Of a stretch of 64,000 bases of DNA, positions 17,187-25,565 are shown one piece after another. Each line of letters begins with the position of its first letter. Position 1 is the first letter of the stretch. The stretch is from JAMXLO01 sp037201625. GTDB taxonomy: Bacteria > Pseudomonadota > Alphaproteobacteria > Acetobacterales > Acetobacteraceae. The DNA is taken from positions 1,612,001-1,676,000 of the forward strand of contig JBBCGR010000003.1 in NCBI GenBank assembly GCA_037201625.1, given 5' to 3'. The notes beneath the pieces were generated by a model, which searched no databases, was not told where the DNA came from, and saw only the letters and a list, made by a program, of their open reading frames with translations. Both the position numbers and the translations under genes were made by a program.

Positions 17187-17762
17187 ATGAAGATCAGCGA
17201 GACTCTCAACCTGGTGGTGCCGATCGACCAGCCCGACGGCACCACGATCTACGTGCATTCCACGCCGCTGTCCCGCGAGGTGTTCGAAACCTATTACCTG
17301 GTGATCGCCAAGACGTTCTCCGCGATCTATGGCGAAGGGCTGAGCGACATTGCCGGGCCGCGCATCGCCGCGATGCTGCTGCGCGACGTGGCGGTGCGCA
17401 GCGGACTGTGGGAAGGGCCGAACGGCGCCGAGCGCGGCCTGATGGCGGAGATCAGGCGCCTGTCGAACGTGGTCATGCCGGGCCCGAACGGGTGGCAGAC
17501 CATCCCCTACCAGGACGCCGTCGATCGGAAGATGATCGACAGCCAGGACGTGGGCGAGGTCGAGAATGCCCTCGTTTTTTTTACAGTCGCCTCGGCAATG
17601 CATCGGCGTCCCACGCTGGCCGAGATGCTTCCGGGCGCTGTGAAACTGTGGGGTGCGCAGACCTCGTCATCGAGCTGTATGGCATTCGCCGGATCATTGT
17701 CGACATCGAGCGGAACCGCCAGTTCTGGCGCGAACCAGGTGGCATCGTCGGTGCCGTCCTAG
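17187..17762 (+). CDS. Tail assembly chaperone, zero-frame product
   Basis: This 191-residue protein lies between tube and tape measure genes, the conserved place for G/GT-type chaperones that coat the tape measure protein during tail assembly. A run of eight T at 17575-17582 is read as GTT TTT TTT ACA. After it the zero frame continues plausibly (MHRRPTLAEMLPGAVKLWGA) into a Ser-rich tail. A second open frame at -1 runs to 17911, so the two chaperone forms are probably made by programmed -1 frameshifting. Confidence 0.78.
   Translation: MKISETLNLVVPIDQPDGTTIYVHSTPLSREVFETYYLVIAKTFSAIYGEGLSDIAGPRIAAMLLRDVAVRSGLWEGPNGAERGLMAEIRRLSNVVMPGPNGWQTIPYQDAVDRKMIDSQDVGEVENALVFFTVASAMHRRPTLAEMLPGAVKLWGAQTSSSSCMAFAGSLSTSSGTASSGANQVASSVPS
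17574..17583 (+). promoter_or_regulatory. Slippery T8 tract for -1 ribosomal frameshifting
   Basis: The zero-frame codons GTT TTT TTT contain the heptamer T TTT TTT, on which both P- and A-site tRNAs can re-pair in the -1 frame. Runs of eight T are rare in DNA this GC-rich. An overlapping open frame and a chaperone gene at this position support a programmed shift. Confidence 0.65.
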
Positions 17763-17911
17763 ACTGGGTGACCGGCACCGGCTTCGAGACGTATTTCAGC
17801 GCCTACGACTGGGAATGGACCAGCGCGCATGAGTTCCGCGAGCGCCACACCGTGCGGGCGATCCGGGAGCTGAGCGCCACCCTGATGGCAGCGTTCGGCG
17901 GAAGGAGATAG
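17582..17911 (+). CDS. Tail assembly chaperone, -1 frameshift extension
   Basis: Reading -1 after the T8 tract gives ...FF-YSRLGN and continues for 109 residues to the stop at 17909-17911. A 241-residue fusion with the upstream gene results. The later part (DLVIELYGIRRIIVDIERNR, then VLDWVTGTGFETYFSAYDWE) looks like real protein. The frame has no ATG, so access by frameshifting is likeliest. An internal GTG (reading VGCADLVIEL) is an alternative start. The stop lies 4 bp before the tape measure GTG, which keeps the usual chaperone to tape measure order. Confidence 0.65.
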   Translation, partial: YSRLGNASASHAGRDASGRCETVGCADLVIELYGIRRIIVDIERNRQFWREPGGIVGAVLDWVTGTGFETYFSAYDWEWTSAHEFRERHTVRAIRELSATLMAAFGGRR

Positions 17912-17914
17912 GCC

Positions 17915-19753
17915 GTGGCCGTCCGCTCGATAATCGACATCGAGGTCAACGACGAGTCCTTCCAGAAATTCCGGGAGTCGTTCTCGAAGTATCACGAGGC
18001 GGTCACCAAGTCGCCTGAGACGTGGCGCAAGGTTGGCGCCGAGGTGCACCAGACGGAGCTGTCCTTCGAGAAGATGGCGGCGCTCCTGCTGGCGCAGACA
18101 GAGCTGACCCACCGGATCGCCGAGCAGGGCCAGCAGTCGCGGCGGACCGCATCCGATCAGGCGAGGTCCTGGCGCGACATGGCGCGCAATGCCGGGCGCT
18201 TCGCCAGCCACATCACGTCGGCGACCCGATCGCTGCTGCGGTGGGCCTCGCTCACCACGGTGTTCTCCGGACTGCTCGGCGCCGGCGGTCTGTTCGGGAT
18301 CGAGCGCCTCGCGACATCGGCCGCGGGCCAACGCCGCAGTTCGCTTGGCCTCGGCGTGACAGCCGGCCAGCAGCGCGCGTTCGGGGTGAACTATGGTCGG
18401 GTGGTCGACGCGGACAGCTTCCTGGGGTCGGTCAACGAGGCGCTGCACGACGTCACCAAGCGGGCCGGCCTATATGGTGCCGGGTTTGGCGAACGCGACC
18501 TGCGCGGCCGCAACTCGGCGGAGGTGGCTTCCGCGCTGCTGCCGCGGCTGAAGGAGATCGTCGACCAGAACCCGGACGAGATGCTAGCCCAGGTCCTTCA
18601 TTCCCGACAGCTCGATCAGTTCATCTCGTTGCAGGATGCCCAGCGGCTGAAGGCCACGCCGGTCGCGGAGCTGGCCCGGTATGGCGAACAGTTCCGGCTG
18701 GACGCCGAGCGGCTGAACCTGACCAAGGATCAGCTCCGGGCATGGCAGGACCTCCGGGTGCAACTCACCCGCGCCGGCAGCTCGATCGAGGCGACATTCA
18801 TCCGCGGGCTCACGCCGCTGGCGCCGCAGATCGCGCGGTTGTCCGAGGGGTTCAGCAAACTTGCCGAGGCCTTCCTGGGTAGTCCGGTTGTGAAGGAATG
18901 GATCGACAATCTGGCGGCCGGAATCAAGATGCTCGCTGAATACATCGAAACTCCTGCGTTCAAGAAGGACGTGGAGACGTTCGTCGATGGTGTCGGCCGA
19001 TTGGCCACGGGCATCGTCGAGGGGCTGCGGTTCCTGGGGGTTCTCGCGCCGTCTGAGGACGCGAAGAAGGACGCTGACACGCCGGGCACGGACGCGCATC
19101 GCCGCGAGCGCGCGCCCGGCCTCCCGGGGTGGGGCTACACGCCCGGGCTGGGCTGGCACTGGACGCCGCTGACACCGCCCGACGGGGGCGGCCAGCAAGG
19201 CTCCGACGCGGGTTCCGCTGCACCCTTCGGGCGGGAACGGACCGCGCACGACTTCTTCCGGGCAAAGGGCTGGAGCGAGGCGCAGACCGCCGGGCTGCTG
19301 GCCGCGATGAAGGGAGAGTCCGGCTTTCGGACCGACGCGTTCAATCCGGCCGGTGGAGGGCAGGGCGCGCAGGGCGTCATGCAGTGGCGAGGGCCGCGAA
19401 TTGATGCCTTCCGCCGGATATATGGCCACGACCCCCGTTACGGCACGTTCGGCGAACAGCTCGCCTTCACGCAGTGGGAGCTGGAGAACACCGAGAAGCG
19501 CGCGGGCAACCGGCTGCGCGCCACCACCGGACCGCGTGAGGCCGCCGAGGAGGTCCTTAGGTCGTATGGCCGTCCGGCCCCTCGGGAGCTTGCCGCGCTC
19601 GCCCAGCAGCGCGGCGGATGGGCCGAGCAGTATGCCAGGCGGATGGGTGGGGGCCCGGCCCAGGCGGCGCGCGCGGCCGGCGGCATGCGGATCATCATCG
19701 ACAACAACACCGGCGGCAACGCGATCATCACCGCCAGCCAGCTTCCAGCGTAG
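17915..19753 (+). CDS. Tail tape measure protein with C-terminal phage tail lysin domain
   Basis: This 612-residue protein starts at GTG 17915 with GGAGATA upstream. The N-terminal 120 residues are coiled coil (SFQKFRESFSKYHEAVTKSP). One hydrophobic stretch (WASLTTVFSGLLGAGGLFGI) lies near residue 110, and helical regions follow. A Pro/Gly linker near 400-435 precedes a lysozyme-like tail lysin (about 440-570; HDFFRAKGWSEAQTAGLLAA, with a GESGF glutamate, then GAQGVMQWRGPR). It sets tail length and probably opens peptidoglycan during DNA injection. At 612 residues, minus the lysin, it predicts a rather short tail. Confidence 0.85.
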   Translation: MAVRSIIDIEVNDESFQKFRESFSKYHEAVTKSPETWRKVGAEVHQTELSFEKMAALLLAQTELTHRIAEQGQQSRRTASDQARSWRDMARNAGRFASHITSATRSLLRWASLTTVFSGLLGAGGLFGIERLATSAAGQRRSSLGLGVTAGQQRAFGVNYGRVVDADSFLGSVNEALHDVTKRAGLYGAGFGERDLRGRNSAEVASALLPRLKEIVDQNPDEMLAQVLHSRQLDQFISLQDAQRLKATPVAELARYGEQFRLDAERLNLTKDQLRAWQDLRVQLTRAGSSIEATFIRGLTPLAPQIARLSEGFSKLAEAFLGSPVVKEWIDNLAAGIKMLAEYIETPAFKKDVETFVDGVGRLATGIVEGLRFLGVLAPSEDAKKDADTPGTDAHRRERAPGLPGWGYTPGLGWHWTPLTPPDGGGQQGSDAGSAAPFGRERTAHDFFRAKGWSEAQTAGLLAAMKGESGFRTDAFNPAGGGQGAQGVMQWRGPRIDAFRRIYGHDPRYGTFGEQLAFTQWELENTEKRAGNRLRATTGPREAAEEVLRSYGRPAPRELAALAQQRGGWAEQYARRMGGGPAQAARAAGGMRIIIDNNTGGNAIITASQLPA

Positions 19754-19762
19754 GACCGTCCG

Positions 19763-20512
19763 ATGAGCCCAGGCCTCGCCGCCTACAAGCTGGCGTTCGA
19801 ACTCTCGCCGATCGTGCTGAGCGGCGGTCTGGCCGGCAACATCCCGGGCGGCATGCTGCCCATCATCGCTATCACGGAGGCGCTGCACTTTCCGCTCGGC
19901 CTGCTCTCCGGCACCGACAACATCGAACTCGACAATTTCTTCGCGCACTTCCAGCCGCTGCCGGGCGGCACACTGGTCGACAACGCGATCGGCAACTACC
20001 CCTTCGCCAACCAGGCCGTCGCGGCCAATGCGATTATCGCGCAGCCGCTCGTGCTGTCGATGGTGATGATCTGCCCGGCCCGCGATCGGGCGGGATACCC
20101 GTCCAAGCTGGTGACCATGATGGCGCTCGAGCGCGCGATCACACAGCACAACAGCCTGGGTGGGACCTACATCGTGGTCACGCCGTCGCACTTCTATACC
20201 GACCTGATCATGACCGGGATGCGCGACATCACGCGCGGCAGCGGCCATCAGGTGCAGGCGGAGTGGCAACTCGACTTTGTGCGGCCACTGCTGACGCTCG
20301 AGGACGCGGCGCGCGCCCAGAACTCGCTGATGAGCAAACTGTCGAACGGGACTCAGATCAGCGGGCAACCATCGTGGTCGGGCCTGCCGCCCACCGTGGG
20401 CGATCCGAGCAGCCTGGCCGCGCCCAGCGTGATCCCGGCCGCCGGCGGCCTGCCTGCCGCCGGCACCGCGCCGCTGATACCGGTTCAGTCCTCGCCGCTG
20501 CCGCCGCTGTGA
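19763..20512 (+). CDS. Tail/baseplate protein
   Basis: This 249-residue protein follows the tape measure gene and starts the baseplate cluster. The first 190 residues are a compact mixed fold (SPIVLSGGLAGNIPGGMLPI, then GTYIVVTPSHFYTDLIMTGM). The last 50 are Pro/Ala-rich and disordered. Its position corresponds to the baseplate hub or tail-initiator slot. I cannot assign a named family. Confidence 0.62.
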   Translation: MSPGLAAYKLAFELSPIVLSGGLAGNIPGGMLPIIAITEALHFPLGLLSGTDNIELDNFFAHFQPLPGGTLVDNAIGNYPFANQAVAANAIIAQPLVLSMVMICPARDRAGYPSKLVTMMALERAITQHNSLGGTYIVVTPSHFYTDLIMTGMRDITRGSGHQVQAEWQLDFVRPLLTLEDAARAQNSLMSKLSNGTQISGQPSWSGLPPTVGDPSSLAAPSVIPAAGGLPAAGTAPLIPVQSSPLPPL

Positions 20513-20523
20513 AGGGATAGCCG

Positions 20524-20793
20524 GTGGCACAGGTCGTTCCGTTCGCCCCGACGCCAGCCGGGCCATTTCAGTTCGCCGCGGTGCTGGACGGCCAATCCTA
20601 CACCGTCATCGTGACGTGGAACGTGTCCGGGCAGCGCTGGTATGTCAGCGTCTATACAGGGGCGGGTGACCGGGTGCTCAGCATCGCAATGGTCGGCTCG
20701 CCCGATGACCACGACATCTCGCTGGTCGCGGGCTACTTCATCAGCACGCTGGTGTTCCGCCAGTCGTCGCAGACCTTCGAGGTCAGCCCGTAG
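20524..20793 (+). CDS. Small baseplate protein (DUF6983-like plug)
   Basis: This 89-residue beta-rich protein starts at a GTG. The pattern FQFAAVLDGQSYTVIVTWNV followed by RWYVSVYT and a late GYFISTLVFRQSSQTFEV is what I recall for the small phage protein family placed between tail and hub genes (DUF6983, baseplate plug). Its stop abuts the ATG of the hub gene. Confidence 0.6.
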   Translation: MAQVVPFAPTPAGPFQFAAVLDGQSYTVIVTWNVSGQRWYVSVYTGAGDRVLSIAMVGSPDDHDISLVAGYFISTLVFRQSSQTFEVSP

Positions 20794-21753
20794 ATGCGCT
20801 ACTACCGCATCGTCATCACGAAGAACGATGGCACCACGGCCCGCGAATACACGAGCCTGCTCGCCAATGGGATGAGCAACCCATCGGCGCTGAACATCGA
20901 ACTGGACGTGCCGGTGATCACCTACGCGACGCCCGCCGGCAGCGCCCTGGTTCGGGTGTGGGGCATATCGCTTCGGGACATCGGCAGCGCGGCCGACCTC
21001 AACGACCTCCAGATCGCCATTTATGGCGGCATGGCGAAGGGGTTGCCGCTGGCCAACCCGGCGCAGTCAGGCCTGCTGGTCAAAGGGCAGATTTTCCAGG
21101 CGTTCGGCAACTGGATCGGCACTGACCAGACGCTGGACCTGATCATCACGCCGTCCACCGGCACACCCGATGCGCCGCGCAACCTGGTGCTGAACTGGCC
21201 GGCCGGGTCGTCGCTCGAAACCGCGATCCGGTCATCTCTCACCGTTGCGTTCCCCGGCGTGCCGCTGAAGATCGCGATCAGCGACAAGCTGGTGCTGCAG
21301 CACGCCGAGGTCGGGTATCAATCGACGCTGTCGCAGTTCGCCGACCTGGTGCGCCGGCTCAGCAGGTCGATCCTGGGCGGCGACTATCGCGGCGTGGAGA
21401 TCGCCTATAACGGCAACGAGATCGTCGTGTCGGACGGCACCACGCCGCCGACGGCCAAGCGCATCGCGCCACAGGATCTGATCGGCCAGCCCACCTGGAT
21501 CGAGCCTCTGACGATCCAGTGCAAGCTGGTGATGCGTGCCGATCTCGAGGTGCTCGGGACCGTCGAATTGCCACCGACGATCATTCAGACCGGGCAGTCA
21601 TCGTTCTCCCGGTTTCGCGACAAGACCACGTTCACCGGCAAGTATTCGATCATCTACATGCGGCACATCGGCAACTTCCGGCAGCCCGACGCCGCGTCGT
21701 GGAACACGACGATCAACCTCGTTCCCCTGTTCGAGGGTTCCGGCCAGTTCTGA
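20794..21753 (+). CDS. Baseplate hub protein
   Basis: This 319-residue protein begins MRYYRIVITKNDGTTARE and contains a LIGQPTWIEPLTIQCKLVMR segment plus a HIGNFRQPDAASWNTTINLV C-terminus, the general pattern of hub proteins (gp27/gpD-like) in related myophages. It lies between the plug-like gene and the spike gene. It would form the trimeric hub on which the tail tube starts. Confidence 0.7.
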   Translation: MRYYRIVITKNDGTTAREYTSLLANGMSNPSALNIELDVPVITYATPAGSALVRVWGISLRDIGSAADLNDLQIAIYGGMAKGLPLANPAQSGLLVKGQIFQAFGNWIGTDQTLDLIITPSTGTPDAPRNLVLNWPAGSSLETAIRSSLTVAFPGVPLKIAISDKLVLQHAEVGYQSTLSQFADLVRRLSRSILGGDYRGVEIAYNGNEIVVSDGTTPPTAKRIAPQDLIGQPTWIEPLTIQCKLVMRADLEVLGTVELPPTIIQTGQSSFSRFRDKTTFTGKYSIIYMRHIGNFRQPDAASWNTTINLVPLFEGSGQF

Positions 21754-21768
21754 CCCGGGGAGGTCGCC

Positions 21769-22401
21769 ATCGCTTCCAATGCCCAGAAGACGCCGCTGGC
21801 GCTCTCGCTCAACGAGTTTGCCCGCGACAAGGCGACGGCTGCTATCCAATCCACCGGCCGGGCACTCCCGGCATCCGTGCTGGCGGTGCAGGGTGCCATC
21901 GTCAGGGTGAAATTCGAGGTCCAGTCCGGCTTCACCCTGCCGGACGTGACGGTCCCGCTGTTCGGGCCGGAATACGTGCGCTACCCGATCCAGCCAGGTT
22001 GCAAGGGCGTGGTGTTCCCGGCTGATGCCTATCTCGGCGGGATGTCCGGCCTGGGTGGCGGCGTGGCCGATCTCACCCAAAGGGCCAACCTGACCGCGCT
22101 GGTGTTCTTCCCGATCGGCAACACCGGATGGTCGCCGGTCGATCCGAATGCGGTGACGATCTACGGCCCGAACGGGGTGGTGATCCGGGATCAGGCCGCG
22201 ACGTGCACCATCACGCTGACCGGCGCGGGGATCACCATCAACGCGGGCGGGGCAGCAGTGGTGATCCAGAATGGCGATCTGCACGTCAGCGGCGCGATCG
22301 TGGCGGGCTTCGGCGGTGGCGATCAGGTCTCGTTGCAGACGCATCGCCACGGCACCGGCGCGGCAGCGGCGGGGACTACGGTGCCGACGCCGGGGACATG
22401 A
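21769..22401 (+). CDS. Baseplate spike protein (gp138/gpV-like), probable ATC start codon
   Basis: The coding frame clearly extends upstream of the first GTG (21877): SNAQKTPLALSLNEFARDKA and RALPASVLAVQGAIVRVKF read as native N-terminal sequence. The only start with a ribosome site is ATC at 21769, with GGGGAGG at 21757-21763. This gives 210 residues. The fold is an OB-type domain (VKFEVQSGF, YPIQPGCKGVVFPADAYL) followed by a beta-helix spike (TCTITLTGAGITINAGGAAV) and a His/Gly-rich end (QTHRHGTG) that could bind a metal at the needle tip. It pierces the outer membrane. Confidence 0.8.
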   Translation: MASNAQKTPLALSLNEFARDKATAAIQSTGRALPASVLAVQGAIVRVKFEVQSGFTLPDVTVPLFGPEYVRYPIQPGCKGVVFPADAYLGGMSGLGGGVADLTQRANLTALVFFPIGNTGWSPVDPNAVTIYGPNGVVIRDQAATCTITLTGAGITINAGGAAVVIQNGDLHVSGAIVAGFGGGDQVSLQTHRHGTGAAAAGTTVPTPGT

Positions 22402-22404
22402 CCG

Positions 22405-22755
22405 ATGCGAACCTATGGCCGCGTCACCGACACCATGGGCAACAAGACCTGGGTCGAGGTGACCACCGATGCCCAGGGCTTCAACGACATGGTCTACGTC
22501 ACCACCCTGGCGCAGACCCTCAAGCTGAACCTGGGGGACTCGCCGTTCTATGCCGACTACGGCATCCCGGCGCACCCCTCGATCGTCCAGCAGGTGATCC
22601 CTGACTTCTATGTCGCGCGCACCCAGCAGCAGTTCGCCGCGCGGTTCGCATCGTTGCAGATCGCGCGCGTCTCCGGTGATCCGCCGACTTACAACCTCAC
22701 GATCACGACGCACCAGGGGGTCCGGTTGAACGCTTCCGTGCCAATCCCGACATGA
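22405..22755 (+). CDS. Baseplate wedge protein, gp25/W-like
   Basis: This 116-residue protein has the GDSPFYADYGIPAHPSIVQQ segment typical of gp25-like lysozyme-fold wedge proteins that nucleate the baseplate ring. It lies 3 bp after the spike gene and overlaps baseplate J by 4 bp (ATGA). Confidence 0.72.
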   Translation: MRTYGRVTDTMGNKTWVEVTTDAQGFNDMVYVTTLAQTLKLNLGDSPFYADYGIPAHPSIVQQVIPDFYVARTQQQFAARFASLQIARVSGDPPTYNLTITTHQGVRLNASVPIPT

Positions 22756-24170
22756 GCGGCACCCTCCCCACCGTGATGACGCGCGCCGGCCTCGCGCCGC
22801 AGCGGCCGGCCGACATCCTCGCGCAGTTGCTGGCCTCTGTCGCAGCGACCAACCCGGGCTACACCGCGAACCTGCCGGGGTCGCTCATCGAGGACATCAG
22901 CTCCACGGACGTCGGCGCGATCGTGCTGATCGACCAAGCCCGCGTCGATCTGGTGAACTCGCTGACGCCCTATGCCGCCAATCCATGGCTGCTCAATCAG
23001 CTCGGGCAGGTCTACGGCGTCCCGAGAAGCGCGGCGACCACGACCAGCGCATTCGTCCAGTTCAGCGGGCCGCCCGGCTTCGTGGTCGCTCAGGGCTTCG
23101 TGGTGAGCGATGGCGCGCACCAATACACCGTGACGGACGGCGGCATCATCCGTTCGGACGGCACGTCACCGCTGCTCGCCGTGCTGGCGGTCCAGCCTGG
23201 CTCATGGGCGGTCCCGGCCGGGACGATCACGCAGCTCGTCACGTCGGTGCCGTCGACCATCGCCCTGACCGTCACCAATCCGCAGGACGGCATCGGTGCG
23301 GCAGCGGCTGAGACGGAGGAGAACTACCGGGTCCGCGTGTTGCGCGCCGGTCTGGCCGCGTCCCAAGGCATGGCGCGCTTCCTGAAGACGCTCCTGACCA
23401 ACGTGCAGGGTGTCCAGGCGAGGCTCGTATCGGTTCGCCAGGTCGGCGCGTCCTGGGAGATCATCTGCGGCGGTGGCGATCCATACGAGGTCGGCTACGC
23501 GATCTACACCGCCCTGTTCGACATCGCTGACCTGACCGGGTCGGTGCTCGCCGTCTCGAACATCACGCAGGCGAACCCCGGCGTGGTCACCACCGCGATC
23601 AACCACGGCTACACCACGGGCCAGGCGATCGAAATCAACGACATCGTCGGGATGGTCCAACTGAACGGGGATCCTCTGGTCGCCACGGTCATCGACGCCA
23701 CGCACTTCAGCATCGGCGTGAACACATTGGGCTACAGCGCGTATGTGTCCGGCGGCGTGGTGACGCCCAACTTCCGGAACGTCGTTGTGTCGATCAACGA
23801 CTATCCGGATGCCTACCTGATCCCTTACGTCAACCCGCCGCAGCAGGACGTCACGATGACGGTGACGTGGAACACCACATCGCCGAACTTCGTCAGCGGG
23901 GCAGCAATCGCGCAGTTGGGCGCGCCTGCGCTGGCGGAATACGTGAACTCCATCCCGGTCGGCGCGCCGATCAACCTGTTCGAGCTGGAGCGAACCTTCC
24001 AGGACGCGGTGTCCGGCGCGCTCGATCCGCAACTGCTGACCCGGATGATCTTCGCGGTGTCGATCGATGGCGTCGGGGTCTCGCCAGAGGCCGGCACGGG
24101 GATCATCGCGGGCGACCCGGAGAGCTTCTTCGAAGCCACGGTCGACGGCATCACCATCACGCAGGGATAG
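22752..24170 (+). CDS. Baseplate J-like protein with an inserted FCCH-like beta domain
   Basis: This 472-residue protein has the J family N-terminus (LPGSLIEDISSTDVGAIVLI, VDLVNSLTPYAANPWLLNQL), then a GAAAAETEENYRVRVLRAGL motif and a C-terminal GAPINLFELERTFQDAVSG. Residues about 266-336 are an insertion (VTTAINHGYTTGQAIEINDI, VGMVQLNGDPLVATVIDATH) matching E1-FCCH-like inserts common in virion proteins. J proteins bridge wedge and tail fibres. Confidence 0.85.
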   Translation: MSGTLPTVMTRAGLAPQRPADILAQLLASVAATNPGYTANLPGSLIEDISSTDVGAIVLIDQARVDLVNSLTPYAANPWLLNQLGQVYGVPRSAATTTSAFVQFSGPPGFVVAQGFVVSDGAHQYTVTDGGIIRSDGTSPLLAVLAVQPGSWAVPAGTITQLVTSVPSTIALTVTNPQDGIGAAAAETEENYRVRVLRAGLAASQGMARFLKTLLTNVQGVQARLVSVRQVGASWEIICGGGDPYEVGYAIYTALFDIADLTGSVLAVSNITQANPGVVTTAINHGYTTGQAIEINDIVGMVQLNGDPLVATVIDATHFSIGVNTLGYSAYVSGGVVTPNFRNVVVSINDYPDAYLIPYVNPPQQDVTMTVTWNTTSPNFVSGAAIAQLGAPALAEYVNSIPVGAPINLFELERTFQDAVSGALDPQLLTRMIFAVSIDGVGVSPEAGTGIIAGDPESFFEATVDGITITQG

Positions 24171-24175
24171 AGCCC

Positions 24176-24439
24176 ATGGCGGGATACACTCCGAAGGCGC
24201 CCGGCGCGGCGGGCACAGCGCTGGCGGTCACGAAAAGCGACACCACGGCCTATGACCCGCCCTTGACCGCCCTCTACGTCGGGGGCGCCGGCAACGTCGC
24301 CATCGTCGCGGCCGGCCAGGTGGACGCGGATGCTGTGACGCTCACCGCCGTGCCGGTCGGCACGACAATCACGGGCTGGGCGATCCGCAAGGTGATGGCG
24401 ACCAACACCACTGCGACGCTGCTCATCGGCGGCCGCTGA
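24176..24439 (+). CDS. Small virion protein, decoration-like
   Basis: This 87-residue beta-rich protein (ALYVGGAGNVAIVAAGQVDA, then VGTTITGWAIRKVMATNTTA) follows baseplate J by 5 bp. The same pattern is seen in small spike or tail-tip accessory proteins often annotated as hypothetical. Role unknown. Confidence 0.55.
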   Translation: MAGYTPKAPGAAGTALAVTKSDTTAYDPPLTALYVGGAGNVAIVAAGQVDADAVTLTAVPVGTTITGWAIRKVMATNTTATLLIGGR

Positions 24440-24444
24440 TCGCC

Positions 24445-25467
24445 ATGGCGTTTCCGCCGGAGGGGGTGACCAGCACGCTGGGTATCATCCCTTCGTATCT
24501 GTATCGCCAGTATGACGATGATGATGACCTGCAAGGGTTCATCGACGCCTACAACGCGCTTGCGCAGCAGTATCTCGATTGGTTCAACAGCATCAACCTG
24601 CCGATCTACACTGGCGCGCCGATCTCCGGGGCGCTGCTCGATTGGGTCGGCTGGGGATTGTATGGCTACTCGCGGCCCATTCTTCCCAGCGGGCAAAACC
24701 AGGACCTGGGCCCGTTCAACACCTATGAGTTGAACGGCCTGGAATTCAACGGGCAGGTCACGATCGGGCCGCAGAACGTCTATGCGACCAACGACGACAT
24801 CTACAAGCGGGCCATCACCTGGCACTTCCTGAAGGGCGACGGGAAGGTCTTCAACATCCGCTGGCTCAAACGCCGGATCATGCGCTTCCTGACCGGGGTC
24901 AACGGATCCAACCCGAACATCGACCAGACCTACCAGATCAGCGTCACGTTCGGCACCGGATCACAGGTCAATATCCGCATCGTCGAGGCGGTTCGCACCG
25001 ACGTCGGCGGCGCCACGTTCGACGGGTTCGACCTCAACGGCGCCGATTTCAACGAGCTGGTTTCCGAGGTCACGCAATACACCCCGGTCGAGGATGCCGC
25101 AGTCCTTCAAGCGGCGATCGAGGCCGGCGCGCTCGAGCTGCCATTCCAATACACCTGGGTCGTGTCGATCGGGACTGCGATCCCGCTCAACACCTTCTGG
25201 AATGACGGCGGCGTGCTGGCGTTCCTCGGCACCACGACCTATCCGACCGCGCCGGGCGGCCTACTGCCCGGCGCGGTGTGGAGCAATGGCCTCGCCGTCA
25301 CCGTGGTGCCCGGCGTCGTCCCGAACCCGTTCGCACCGCCCGTGAATTTCGGGAGCATCACGGCGGCCGGCCTGCGAGCCCTTGGCGGCGGCAATCTGCC
25401 GCTCACCGCGCCCGCTGCCGGCTCCAACCAACTCTGGAACAACGGCGGACTGGTCAGCATCGCGTAG
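24445..25467 (+). CDS. Tail protein at the baseplate-fibre junction (DUF2612-like)
   Basis: This 340-residue protein is in the slot of P2 gpI-like tail proteins. The N-terminus (IPSYLYRQYDDDDDLQGFID, QQYLDWFNSINLPIYTG) and the repeated ELNGLEFNG / FDLNGADFN motif look like proteins that anchor tail fibres. Residues about 110-210 (ITWHFLKGDGKVFNIRWLKR) are a folded core, and the C-terminal 100 residues repeat VWSNG / FWNDGG / LWNNGG units. Those short WNxGG repeats suggest a fibre-binding stalk. Confidence 0.65.
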   Translation: MAFPPEGVTSTLGIIPSYLYRQYDDDDDLQGFIDAYNALAQQYLDWFNSINLPIYTGAPISGALLDWVGWGLYGYSRPILPSGQNQDLGPFNTYELNGLEFNGQVTIGPQNVYATNDDIYKRAITWHFLKGDGKVFNIRWLKRRIMRFLTGVNGSNPNIDQTYQISVTFGTGSQVNIRIVEAVRTDVGGATFDGFDLNGADFNELVSEVTQYTPVEDAAVLQAAIEAGALELPFQYTWVVSIGTAIPLNTFWNDGGVLAFLGTTTYPTAPGGLLPGAVWSNGLAVTVVPGVVPNPFAPPVNFGSITAAGLRALGGGNLPLTAPAAGSNQLWNNGGLVSIA

Positions 25468-25565
25468 GCCACGCCGAAGGTCCGCCCGTTCAACAGCCCC
25501 ATGGATGCCGCGCGCCGCGGCGACGGAGACGCAATGACCCGGAATGAATTTCGGAGGCGCCGCTG

